Source: Gyrodactylus bullatarudis
Taxonomy: Eukaryota > Platyhelminthes > Monogenea > Gyrodactylidea > Gyrodactylidae
Assembly: GCA_012064415.1 (NCBI GenBank)
Contig: SSNU01000327.1
Coordinates: forward strand, 275,984 to 339,983
Direction: 5' to 3'
DNA length: 64,000 nt
Under the pieces are notes generated by a model that searched no databases, was not told the origin of the DNA, and was given only the letters and a program-made list of their open reading frames with translations. This document shows, in pieces, positions 11,720 through 24,500 of the stretch (its first letter is position 1; the number at the start of each line of letters is the position of its first letter). Both the position numbers and the translations under genes were made by a program.

Positions 11720-12412
11720 TAGGGTGGAAAATTTGCGATTTTTTCGATTTTTGATATCATAATCAACTGTGCTTTTTTAAAAAAAATATCAAAAAATTAA
11801 TTCTCTACACCTTTTAGTTTCCTAGATAATTTTGCGATTTTAATCTCAAGTTTCCATTTTTTCCCCTTTTGTGTCCTCTTTTGTCTCGGTTTCCCATCTT
11901 CTCCTATTAATTTCTTACCTAGGCTCTGTTAAGGCACCATTAAAAATAAATCACGCAGAGATTTCCTCTCAGATTTGAAAAGGCCTCCAACTCCGTTCAC
12001 TACAAAATGGGTTGAAGATATTAAAAACTATTGAATAAAAAATGAAGAATTATAAAACTTCATTAAGGAAATGGAATTGAAATCGTGCAGAATCTCGATC
12101 TAAAGAGGATCCTTTAAAAAGGATACTCGAAAAGCCAGCGAAACCGAAAAAAATTCAAAAAATGTAAGATGAAAATTTTAGTACTATGAAGTACAATCTT
12201 TTATTGAGTTGGAAGCCGATTTAAGCTTATGTTGAAAGATATTTTTCAAAACTAATGTATTTTCATGATAAGAATTAAAAAAAGAAACTTTATTTCGTAT
12301 GCTAACGCACTAAAATTTCCCCCCATTTTTCCATTTTCAAAAATAAAATTGCGATTTATTTGCCATTTTTGCGATATTTTTCAATATTTTATTCCATTTA
12401 TTTTCCACCCTA
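11720..12412. mobile_element. hAT-like non-autonomous transposon, 693 bp
   Basis: The ends are TAGGGTGGAAAAT and ATTTTCCACCCTA, a perfect 13-bp terminal inverted repeat. They are flanked by an exact 8-bp direct repeat, attattat, at 11712-11719 and 12413-12420. An 8-bp target-site duplication and a TAGGG-type terminus are hallmarks of hAT elements. Subterminal gcgattttt/gcgatattt motifs are also repeated near both ends. There is no transposase frame, so it would need a helper element. Confidence 0.88.
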
Positions 12413-12420
12413 ATTATTAT

Positions 12421-15400
12421 ACGAGGCGTATATTTAACTTTGTATTTCCCAATTCCAAGAGAACAATCTCATATTTTTTGACATCATAAATAATATTATT
12501 TTTGAAAAGTTTATAGCTTTTGCACAAATAATTATTCAACAAAGTCATGATCAGTTGATAAAAAAAACTAGAAATTTACAAAAGAGTTAATTATTTCCTG
12601 TCAAAGCAATAATAACTAATATTTATTTATGATCATAGCGAAAATTGCTAAATAGGAAATATTGCCTTTAATGAAAAAACATAGAAAATGCATGCCTGCT
12701 ATTTCCGTTTCAATCTTGGCAAAAATCTTGAAAGAATGCTGGAGTGTTTTTCAGAATTCCGATTACAAGTTCAACTATACATGCTTAGCCGTTCATAAAT
12801 TTTTACAGTTGATAACAAAATTTAATGGCCACCAAAGTGTGAAGAAGTTAGAACATGATCGCTAGTTTCATACAAATTCATGAAAATTTTACGCACGATT
12901 ATAAGTTCTTAAAGCTTCTTCTGTGAGGTTTAGAGTGGTCTTAGCTAGCATCAGTATATATTAAAGACTTAATCTTCTTTCATGAAGGATTACCTTTTCA
13001 GGACCATGGCCCAAGTGTGAGCCAGATTATAGAACATTGAAACTTTTGCAAAAAAATATTTAAAACCGCCTGGATAAAAGATAATCAAGATTAACAATCC
13101 GCATTGTTAATTCATCTCTCAGTAACTCAAAGAAATAATACTGACCGCCATATTATATTTTATTGGTAACGATACTCAAGGGAATTGAAAAGAGAATTTT
13201 TCCAAAATCCTGAATGATTTTAATGAGAATTGAGTTTTTCTCCCGTTCCCTTGTTCCCGACATTCAAACTTGATTTGAGAAAATAGAGATTTATTTTTGA
13301 TTTTTCCAATGGAAAACAATAATAATATGAATTTTCCCAAATCAGCTGTCGAAGAGTACTTGATTGGGGAAAGTCATATATCTCTTGTCAATGGATTATC
13401 AGTATATTTTAATAAATATTTTTCTCCAGTTATAAATCAAAATTTTTTTTTATTTTCAATATTTGATCAATATGAATGTTCCAAGAAACCGAACCTTACT
13501 AGTTAATAACCTGCATAGTTAATAATTATACCTATCTATAAAAATCAAGTTTGTCGCCTCGAGCTCATTACTGTTTTGTTTTCTAGATCATTTTTCGTTA
13601 CTTAAAAATGAGTGAAATATCGATGATCAGGGACAAAGTGGCAGGTCTTTTGAAATTGTAAAAAAAATCATGGAACCTCATTAAATTTTATATCAACAAA
13701 ATGTGTTCGCAAAAATCTCCAAGCGCTATCAAATCTAGATAATATCAGGAGAAAGTTCATTCTATACAAAAGGAAAATAAAGTGCCAACCCTTGATTTCA
13801 ACATCATGGTTAGAATTTCTGCCGTCTTTTTGGAAATTGAAAATATATTTTATGATTTATTAAATATTTCTATAGGGGGAATACTACAAAACTCCAAGAA
13901 ATACATGTTATCAGCTACATGATAGAAAACAAGAAAGCTGCACATAAATTCATCAAGGGGAGAAATTTTTTACAAAAAAATCTTGTATCAATTCATATCC
14001 TTATTATTATACATTTTATTGTGTGATTGTTACATTCTATATTGATCTAATCCCAATTGATTTTAGCCAATTTGAAGTTATTTTACTCAATGCAATGTAC
14101 TGTAAAAATGCTGGCCTAGTTCTGAAGACAAACAATTCTCCTGTCATCTTCTAAATCAACAATTATCATTTATAAATAATTATTTATACCATCCTAATTC
14201 AGATCTTATTCATGGGGAGATTTCAGTGTGATTGATTGATCAAAATCCCACACTGTTTGGAATGGAAATTTCCATTCTTGATTTTAATCACTGCTTACAG
14301 GACACAAATTCCCAGAATTATGGCGATATTCGATCTCAATTACTCTAGAAACAACAAAAAACCTTCACCTCATAGTTCATAGTGAAGAAATTAACTTATT
14401 TTTCACCTTGCCAAAATAATTGCGAGGATCTCGAATCTGAATTTTTTTTGAAAGCCGACTCAGAGGGGCGAACAAGTGTTTTAGGTATCTTTCAGTTCAG
14501 ATTATTGTTCGAGAAATATTAGAATAATGGGACATGAAAGGTTAGATAATTTAGGTTTTAATTTTGGCTGAATTAATCTCTATTTGAGTTCACTTACCAG
14601 ATTGAATGAAATCCCTTCTAATACCTTTTCAATCTCAAATTGCATGCTCGTAAAGATTAGCCATTTTTTATCTCTACAACAGCTACTACTTATTTTCGAA
14701 AATAGGTGTGAATACTTAAGCTATTTATAGTACACGCTTCGACATGGAAAATGATTCTCGCTTTAAAAATGTTGTCTGATTTAAAATTTTTCACTTTTTC
14801 TCTTAAAATGCCAGTGATAAATCATTAATAACTGGAATAATTTCTAGGATTTTCTCCCCACACAAATCAAATCAAATGCTTGTGAAGAAGCAGTCGAAGA
14901 ATCAACACAAAAATTTCACATTCCTATTGATCTGGTTGGTTCCATTTCCTTATGGTTCAAAATTAGACTGAAAAATTTAGTTTGCTATCTAAGAAGCGTC
15001 ATTTTTGAAAATCTTTATAAGGAAATTATGCATTTTCAATACAGATATAAGAACATAAAGTTAAATCTCCCAAGGTCCCTAGTAAATATAGAGACCATTT
15101 TAAAAATAAAAGTTATGTAAAGCTCCATCCATCAACGTAAAATTGAAATTCTTCACTATCGATAAAAACAGTTTTAGTATTTCAGTCGATTGATTCTCCT
15201 CTTCAACTATATTTTTAGGGACCCTTGGTGAATTCTTTCGTCATATGACAAGAAATTTATAAAATTAATTAACTTGAAGGTGAGAATAGCATCTATTCAA
15301 TAGATATATTGATATACCGTGCATTTCGAAAAATTCAAAACTTTTTCAATTTTAAGAGATAAAAATGGTGTTTTTGACAAGAATGCTGACTAAATAAATA

Positions 15401-15849
15401 TTCTGAATTATCCTCATTATTTCCAATTTACACCACCAAAGATGAAAAAGTAGAATCTTTTCATTTAAGAGATAAAAATTTTCAAGAATTAAACTTGGAC
15501 AATTTCATCACATACAGATAGATAAAACAAAGCCAGAAAATTTGAAATAGATATCCCTAATAAACAAAAGATACTGGATTCTCCGGCAAATCTAAAGTAA
15601 TCTCTAGATTATTTATCCCCCAATTAAGGTACTAAACGATTTCTGTTTAGAATTAGATAAAAATAATCGATAAATAGGCGATAGAGAGGTTTTTTAGAGC
15701 AAAAACTAGAGAATGTCAAAAAGTAGAATAAAAAACTAGGGAACCTTTTCAATAACTGACGGGATTTTTCAGAGATTAAGACCAATGTCAGAAGAAATTC
15801 CATATTCAAAATAAATCATATGGCTTGTTTACCTCAAGAAAAAAAGTAT
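12421..15849. other. Gene-poor region between the two cathepsin B genes
   Basis: About 3.4 kb of AT-rich DNA. The few short open frames lack splice partners, motif content or similarity that I recognise. I see no clear repeat with matching ends. Confidence 0.45.
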
Positions 15850-16910
15850 TTATTTTGGAATTCCAGAGTTGACATTCATTTCGATATTGCACTCGTTGGT
15901 TCCACGTTTGATTTTGAAAGTTCCTTCTTTGCCCCATTCAGTGTTCCAGTTATTGATGCACAACCAATACTTTATGCCTTCCTCCTCGCCCCAGCCAATG
16001 ATTCTAACAGCATGGGCCCCAAGTTTATGGCCAGCTACATGCTCATAGATTCCATCTTTGTAGGATACAAAATCAGCATAGACATCAAGTTCTGCTTGAA
16101 CAGATCCGTATTTCATGATTTCATCGCGAATTTGAAGTTCATCATTTTTAAGAGTGTAAGCCCGTTCACCGAAAACTTTTGAATCACTATAGACCAAGTC
16201 TCCAACACAAGTATCAGTACATTTTGGAGTATCAACATCACTGCAGGTCTTTTCTGAGTCAGTGGCAACTTTTCTCTCTTTGAATGGGTAAGGTTTGCAA
16301 CCATCTTTACCGGTAACGATACCGTGATGAACCCAAAAGTCCCAGGCAGCAGCTGAAATGCCACCACCACAACCGGATCCACAGAGAGGGCCACAGCAGG
16401 TCAAGACATCTTTCACACTGAGTGGAGCTTTTCCTTTCTCGAGTACGCAAAGTCTATCATTAATGGATTCAACAGCGGCAAAAGCCCATGAGGCAGCGCA
16501 ATCTCCGTGATCGCCAACTGTCTTGATTGACTCACAACTCTCGAATTTCTCTCTAGCGTCAAAGGAATCTGGGATATTTTTCTTTTGTTCGTCAGTCATC
16601 ATTTTACAAAGCTTGGGCAGACGAAATCTGTTTGGATCATCGACAACACCGAGACGTCTCTTGACATCGTTAACACTGAGGAATACACTGCTTGTTGTGT
16701 TAGCAGTCCATGTTGTATTGGCCTAAATAGGAATGCAATAATCATCTAAAGAATACTTACCACCTTGTTAACATAGTTTATTATATCTTTCGAGAATGCA
16801 GGGAAGAGGGGTTTGTAATTCATGCCCATGGCTCCATCTGATTCCCTATGAGTACAATGTTGGCCATTGAGGATGGAAACCGTTATTAGTAGAATTACAA
16901 AACTTTTCAT
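15850..16910 (-). CDS. Cathepsin B-like protein with Cys-to-Ser active site (predicted pseudoprotease)
   Basis: Exons 16910-16761 and 16722-15850 give 340 aa; the single intron is 38 nt. The signal peptide is MKSFVILLITVSILNG. The prodomain has NTTWTANTT and a mature-like domain follows EFDARE-type sequence (SFDAREKFESC). Where active cathepsin B has CGSCWAF, this protein has CAASWAF: the nucleophile Cys is Ser and the preceding Gly is lost. His (GAHAVRIIGWG) and Asn (NNWNTEWG) remain. The occluding loop keeps length but loses the His-His pair (PYPFKERKVAT). The frame is intact with no stops and most structural Cys are kept, which argues for a maintained non-proteolytic role (binding, decoy or regulator) rather than a dead gene. 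TINAG proteins show a comparable loss of the catalytic Cys. Confidence 0.92.
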
Positions 16911-18545
16911 GGTTGAGATAAAGTCTTATCACAATCCGGCTATTATTTCAACCTTTTATTTGACTTTGTACAACCAATTACTTTTGGTCCGGAAACACCA
17001 ATCTTAATTGATCATATTAATTTTCATAAAGGTACTAATAAAAGGTATAACATAATGAAGGTTCAACAAATTGGTTTGCTTAGTTTCTCTCTATTGAATT
17101 TTAAAGCTAAAAGAAAGTTTTTACTGTGTGTGCGTCTGTGCTTTTTATCAAAGTGATAAGGTTACAGAATCTACATTTGTTACATGAACTCGGTTGAATA
17201 GTAACCTGAAAATGAATTTTTGATCAAGGTTCATGCTCTTTTTAATCAAAAGTAAAAAAAGTTGTTGTGTAATATCATGCCTATTGTAAAGAACATGAAT
17301 TAGAGGTTTTTGTTTTTATTAAAAAAAACTGCCCTTAAATCCATATAAACTAAATGAAAATTTCAACTAAAACATATCCTTGGTTCTGAATCTCTCAAAG
17401 ATTTTACCGAGATTTAACTAACTGGATGAGGGCAGGAAACTTTTTGGTGAATAGCAGTGTGGACTAGCTGCAACAGATTTATTAGTATTCTTCGCATTAA
17501 CTTCTTGTCGCTTATAAGAATAGAGAAGTAAACAAACCACTGAATGTATTTGATAAAGTTTGTATGCTTACCAATATATTTTTGGGATAAGCTGAGGTGT
17601 GATATCGTATCCCCTATTGAAATAGATTCTAATAAAGACATTGTTGCAAATTTGCAGATTAGGGAATATTATATAAGAAATTTATGGTAGAGCCTTGATT
17701 GATGGATAGATTCCGAAAGGTGTCCATCATACACTCAAACCTTGATGGGTTTATTTGAAAGATTCGAATGTAGGAATCCTAGATTTAAACCTTTTTAAAA
17801 CCAATATTGCATAATAATCTTTAATTAACTTTAATTATAAAGTCAATTGTTATTTTAAATATTAAGACACAATTTGAACATTGAAGTTAAAATTTAAATG
17901 ATTTAACAACAAGATTATGGGCATTCTAAGAATTTCAAATTCTGAAATTCAAATTGTCGCCAAATCAACATTTTTTCACTTTGAGCTGAAATATTTTTCA
18001 AGGGTTTTCGTGAGAAATACTATTTGCTCTGCTTTAAATATCGATAATTGAAGATTTAATGGCAAAAATCAGTTTTTTGATTGTCATTCTTAAGAGCACC
18101 TTTTGATAGGTTTTTGAACGGAGCGGTAACGCACTTTACTAGAATTCAATCATAAGTAGTATGATAGAATTTTATGCTGTAAGACATGAATATTATTTTA
18201 AAAAAATTATCTCCATTCAAAAATTATTACAGTGTATGATTGAATGAGTTTATGACTCGCAATTCTAATCCCCTCAAAATTCAGAAGATTTGGCGCCAAC
18301 TCGAGATTTAGAAACTGACAGGGATTATTCTTATAAACTTTTTTCCTTAAATGACAAGACTGCTTTATAACTTTGATGAAAATAAATTAGTTTTTTTGTG
18401 TAAGTAATGAATGCCCCTTTTTAAATCCGATTCTCAAATCTCAAAGTTCGAAACCAAATAATAAGGAAAAGTTCAAAAGATTGAGAATTTATTTATGGTT
18501 AATTGGAAAGAAATAATTTTATTTAGAGACACACACAAGTTTTGA
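16911..18545. other. Gene-poor stretch between cathepsin B-like gene and THOC2 end
   Basis: AT-rich, with the promoter of the cathepsin B-like gene on the left and the THOC2 3' UTR on the right. A minus-strand 75-codon frame at 17641-17414 has no supporting context. Confidence 0.4.
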
Positions 18546-21500
18546 TTACTTCGGGATTGCAGTACGACGAAATTTCTTTGCAGATGACGATGAATTTTTG
18601 GCCGATTCACTCTTTACTTCAGCAACAATCTCAGGTTTGTGATCTTGACGTGAAGATCTTTTTTCAACTTCGTTTTCTAGAGACTTGTTACGACCGCTGG
18701 CACTACTCGTTGTTGCAGAATTGCATTGCCTTGATTTTTTAGAGGGAACCTCTTGTTGAGAATGAGCGATAGATGTAAGGGAATCTTCCCTCTTTTTAAC
18801 ATTACCTCCGGATACCTTTCTAGACGTCACTGATGGAGATGTTGACTTTGGAGTAGGTTCCTTGATAAGAAAAATAAATGATTATGAGGTCTTATTTCAA
18901 GTTTACGTAATTTTGAATCTACTAGCTTTGTAATTAAGATACTATCAAGATTCTCATCAATTTTACATTCGAGATAGGAATTTTTTTAAAGAATAATACT
19001 CCTTAATTTTGAAGATAGCACCCTGGAGCAAATGAGCCAAACGAATAGACAAAATGGCAAATTTATCTAACCTATGAAAAGGTTTAGGAAAAAGTATTTC
19101 GGATTGCATCTCGAAAAAAGACATCTTGGTCAGTCTAATGATTAGATTTTAATTTCAAAGACGAAATGAATGGATAATAACAAGGATGACATACTTTGGC
19201 CGGTTCATCTTGCTGGCTAGAGGCTTGAATTCTCCTCTTCTTAATTGGACCTTGATTAGATAGAAATCGGTTAAATTCAATTGAATCAAATCAATCATTT
19301 GTTATCAGAATAATAGTTACCAAATTCGGGATTTCGATTATCTAAGGTGTTAGTCTTTTGATTGGGACTCAAGATTTGAGGGGTGGTAAGATTAGAGCTT
19401 TGTTGGCTGTTACTTAGGTTATTATTGGTGTTATTATTAGAGGAGGTGCTTTTCGTTTGGGAATCACTATGGCTCTCCTTGTTGGAATGATGGTGAGAAG
19501 AGGACGAGGAACTGTGATGGAGGTGATGATGGCCTCCGCCACTTGATGAGTTGGCTGTTGACTCGCGTGATCTTGCATGTTGGTTTGATCTAAGGAATAA
19601 AAATTTGATAAAAAACTATTACCGGTTAGATAGTTCCAGAGAGAATTTATTCATTTTTTTAGCAATTATCTTGTGTGGGAGCATTAGAAAAGTGAACAGA
19701 AATTCGATTATCACTACAAATGAGAGGTTAGGACACTCACAAATGTTTTATAATAGTTTTGATACTAGGAATAGGAGTAGTTTCTCAATTTATTCGACCA
19801 AAAGAAATTCAAATATAAGCACTGAAATGCTTGATTAAAATTAAGAAAATTTCTTAAACTTACTGGGTGTTGTTACTCGAAGAGGTTGATGTAGCTGGTA
19901 CGGCAGCAGAGACTGGTTTACGAGTAACAGAGACAGTACCATTGTTATTACCATTTGTAGTGGTTTTATCTGAAATTGGAAAGTTTAAGAAAAAGACCCG
20001 TAAAAGGAGTATTCATTGAACTAACTAGCTATTTTGTTAATGGATTCTGTCTTTTCATCTTTATCAATATGATGGAAATCTTTTTCCTCCATCCAAGTTG
20101 CATGACCCGGACGTAGTAGACCAATACAACGCAAGGCCAGAGTCTTCAGATCTGGTCTTTTATCCGTTTCGTCATCCTTGAGTTTCTTTAGCCTCCTCTC
20201 GAGGGCATTACCGAATGTTATCAGTTTGGGAAAGTGAGGCAGAATTTTCGTCAGTACAATGAGAGCGTTGCGTATCTGAGTTGAGTTACTTGATTCAAGA
20301 GATGAGACAAAAAACTTTGTAAGGCAATAATGCCATTTATGCACAACATGACGATAATTTTCAAAATCAAGGCTTGATTTTTCACCGGACTAGAGAAAAA
20401 ACCGATAATAATTTAATTCTTCATATTTTAGAAAATTTTTTATCTTTTTGATTTATTTTTCAAGTTTATCTGAATCTTGTTGACAAGAATTTACTATAAA
20501 TACAAAAAACTCTGTATTTTTTTCCGAAAGGGAAGGAAAAAATTATTTTTGAATTCCAAAAATTTACATGTTTGAGCTAATAATTTTCATCGATTTCAGA
20601 TCATCATTAGAATTCAAATTTGAGAGAGACTGGACATCTCCAGAAAAAGACAAACTTCTATCGTAATGATCAAAAAATTCAAAGGGGTCGATTTCTCCCA
20701 GAGGAATGACGAATTTTCTGTGAACTTCTTGTGGTGAATTCAAATTCTTTGTCTAATTTTGATCCCGAATATTAGCATTTAGCTACTTATCTTTAAAACC
20801 GATAGAAAATGTTCAACTTGACAGTTGAAAAAGTGGAAATTTTGCGCATTCTAGAGCAGAGTTTATCGAATGAATGATGAATGAATTTTTCCCGTAAAAT
20901 ATATATACATTTCTGGATAATTTCCTTCAAATCTCCATTTAATTATTATTACGTTCAGTCTGTAATATTGATTTATCATTATTATTTAGCCAGCTAACTA
21001 GCTAACTTTAGTTAGCATATGGTCATCTGGGGAGAGTAGATAGATGTAATATGATACATGATGTATATAAATGATAACTATGTTCTTTGTATTTTTTTTC
21101 TTGTTTTTATCTTCAACTGACAAGAAGGATTATAAAAATATCAAATATTCTCATCATTTGCTACAAGTCAAAATCTCGGTCAGACTAATGTAAATATTAG
21201 GAGAATAGCGATGAAATCAAAAAACAAACATGAGACCAGACATCATCTTCAACGTAGAGGAGCGATACTACTAAACGATAAATGCAAGCTTGGTTTATTT
21301 TTATGAAAAATTAACTGGTTCATTATCTATTCATGGATATAGAATATAGAAGGCGATGTAAAAGAGTAGTAGTTGGGAATCCATGATTTAATCTAGATTA
21401 ATCTCAATTTTTTCAAATTCGATCCAAAAAATGTGGCTAATATGTTCTATGGATTTTCAGTCGACAACCTCTGAATATTGAGTTGGTATCAAATTTTCCT

Positions 21501-24500
21501 TTTTTCTAACCTCAAGCTAGATAATTTTGTTAATTTCAAAGTTATCAAAATAAATTTTCCAGGATCAAAGTTAGACAAGATCTTTGATCATAGAATTCTA
21601 GCCAATTTACAAGTAGAAATCGAAACTCAATGAGATCAGCCCATATATCCTCTTTAGCAAACTTGGTTTTTTCGTCTATTCTGGATACCTTCTTCACTTC
21701 AGTCGAAAAAATGGAAATCTGGTGAAAACTCAAAATTTGATGTCAATACGAGTTGAGATAACCCAAACTGTTAATTAAGTTCATATTAATAGAAGAAGAT
21801 AGGTAACATTATTACCAGGTAATCAGGTATTAAAAAATTTGGTATAGCCAAAAATATTAAATAGAGTGAATTACATTTTTGAGAGTTGTTATGAAGCCGG
21901 GTGTCCCAAGGCAGGTTGAATCGTAGATTTTATTTGATGAATGCCAGTTCATAGCGTAGGAGAGGATGGTGCATAGGAATCTACCGAAACGATGAGCTTC
22001 ATTCTCTGTGGCCAGTGTGATGAGTTGTGGGATTTGCGTAAAGATCTGATCGAAACAGAATAGGGTTATGAAATTGGGAGTTTTCATCTTGTGTAAGAAA
22101 ATGATAAACTCGGCAGCATAAATTGCATCTGAAGAGGTAAAATAAAGTCTTGGGAAAATACAATTCTTGAGGAAGGATGAGATTACACTCATTTTCGACT
22201 GATCTCGTATAAGCTCATCGGAAAGCCAATTTTCTTTATCATTCTTCAACCATGCGTTAACCCTTTCGACATGCTCAGTGCGTTGGACTTTTTCTTTTTG
22301 AAGCTTTTCAATCAAGGTCTGAAGTCGGTCCAGTTCCTTTTTCCTCTTTCCAGCTGTCCAATCTGAATGTTTGTTGACGTCATTTTGCTGGGTCTTGAGA
22401 ATATTTATCTGACGAGCATAGGCAGCAGTCGGTACTGAGAGATCCCCTAAACTCAAACACCAAAATATTGTGTAGAATTTGAAGCTTATCGATGAGTGGA
22501 CAATTTTTTTATCGTGAATTTTCAGCAGATCAGCAATCTCAGAGGTTGTCAAGTTGGCTGCTTGAATGAAAGCGGCAGTTGGATCAGAGTTTTGCTTCAA
22601 CTCTTTCTCATAAACTTGCTAAATAAATGTATTGATAATCGATGTTACGTTGAATAAAAAAAGGATATTTAAAAAAATCTTACATAGACTCGTTGTTCGA
22701 ATATAGTCCGGAATAGACAAAATGTAGTATCAGCTGGTAAGTTGTACTCAAATAGCATTCTGTCAATTGGCATTAGCTGACTTGTCAAGTCATCTCGAGA
22801 TATTTGTAGATTGAGAAAAGTTATGAATTGAACCATTGTTCCAAGACACTAGGGGAGAATTGTTAAGAGTAAATAACAAAGGAAATTTGATCTATAGTAT
22901 ATCTCTGTTCCTAGAGAGTTTTATCTTTTTCACAATAAAATTTTGAAAAAAGATAATCAACTAGGAATGAATCAGTAGTGGAGAATAACTCACTTGATCA
23001 TAGAGTTTCCCAGTTAATTTGACAGGTCTATCAGTATCCTGAATGTAAATGATTGAATCTCTCATTTTGGACATTCCAATTAATAAGGGCATGACCAATT
23101 TCTGTTGCATCAAGGCATCAGCTAGCCTTGAGGCATTTCGTCGTGTATTACGTATCTGAGAGTAATAGCCACCCTCGAGTAGGAGTAGATCACCTCCGTT
23201 GAAGGCTTCTAATTGTTCGTCTGTAATCTCTTCACTAGTATCGACGCCAGTCATTTTTAGGATTATTTCCCGTAAAACAACCAGATCGTAGCTGGAGATA
23301 GAATAAAATGAGTCATTACAATTGAAAATTTTATCGAAAAATACTGTATTTTGCTAATTTTAAATGAGAAATAGCGTGTAGCATGGAGAGGGTATGCAAA
23401 TTCAGTATTTCTTCAAGGGGAAGTTCTCCAGAATCACTAGGCTGAAAAAGGGAAATTTTAGACCCTCAATACTACAACTGCTAGGAGTAGTAAAAAAATT
23501 AAGAAATGATGTGAAGGAGAGGAGCACTTGATAGAAAAAAAGAGGGGAACAGGAGAAAAACTATTGTTGTCATGATAAATAAATCAATATACATACATAA
23601 ATATGTATATAATACATACTACTATTATATTGAGAGTTTGGATTTATCAAAAGGGGAGAATGTATAAAACTGAATAGGGTAGAGAGAGAGAAAGAGGATG
23701 CCAGACGAAGGAATGAAGATAAAAGCATGTTGAGTTTTTTCATCATCATTCTTTGTCTTGGTTAAATGTCTCTACTTCTCTCACTATTCAGTTAATATGG
23801 ATTTATAATTATAAACACAATAAAAAAATTAATGCTTTACCCTATTTCGTAGAAGAGATGTAACGAATTTTGACCATTTTTTAAATCTAAATTCGTTTGC
23901 AATCCCATGCATAGTCGTGCATTACCCATTTTGCCTAAATTTTCTTGTAGGCATAGTGGAATAAAAAAATTTAACCGAAATGATCCTAACATGATTATAT
24001 TACTATTTTCGTTGAAAAAACCCTTGAAGCCTTATTAGCAAAAAAGATATTCGAAATTTTAGTGAAAACGGAGTAAAAATTTATTGAAAAACTAGCGGCA
24101 TTTTTAAAAAAGTCTGACCTTTAAACTTGAACATTATCACAGACAAACATTTTGATACTTGATCTTGTATAAATTAATATCACGAATTCACAGTATTATC
24201 ATTTGAGTGGGTGTTTAAAATAGGTTGAAAATTTTGTTACATCTCTATTTCGTAGCGTCTACTTCATTATCATGTATTCTCAATATACTTTCATGCATGT
24301 GTCAAGAACATGTAATAATGATTACAACACATGTATAATTTGTCAGAGAAAAAATTAGGGTTTCAGAGCATTTTTGATTCTGTAGAATGAATAACGAATG
24401 ATTCAGGGTCAAAATTTTTGTTGATCTCGAATATTTGGCCAAGTTCTAGGGTTTATTTCAAAATTTTGATCAAAAGTAATCTTATTTAATTGAATTAAAC

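Noticed and set aside
12265..12489. 74-codon plus-strand frame
   Set aside because: Runs across the right end of the hAT-like element; composition is that of the element.
15820..16182. 120-codon plus-strand frame
   Set aside because: Antisense to the cathepsin B-like gene, whose minus frame carries clear family motifs.
17414..17641. 75-codon minus-strand frame
   Set aside because: AT-driven composition, no splice links, no recognisable similarity.
23352..23450. Exon-like segment with good acceptor in THOC2 intron 11
   Set aside because: Including it puts a stop in frame, while joining 24831 directly to 23291 gives a continuous match ([15 protein letters not shown]) to other THOC2 proteins.
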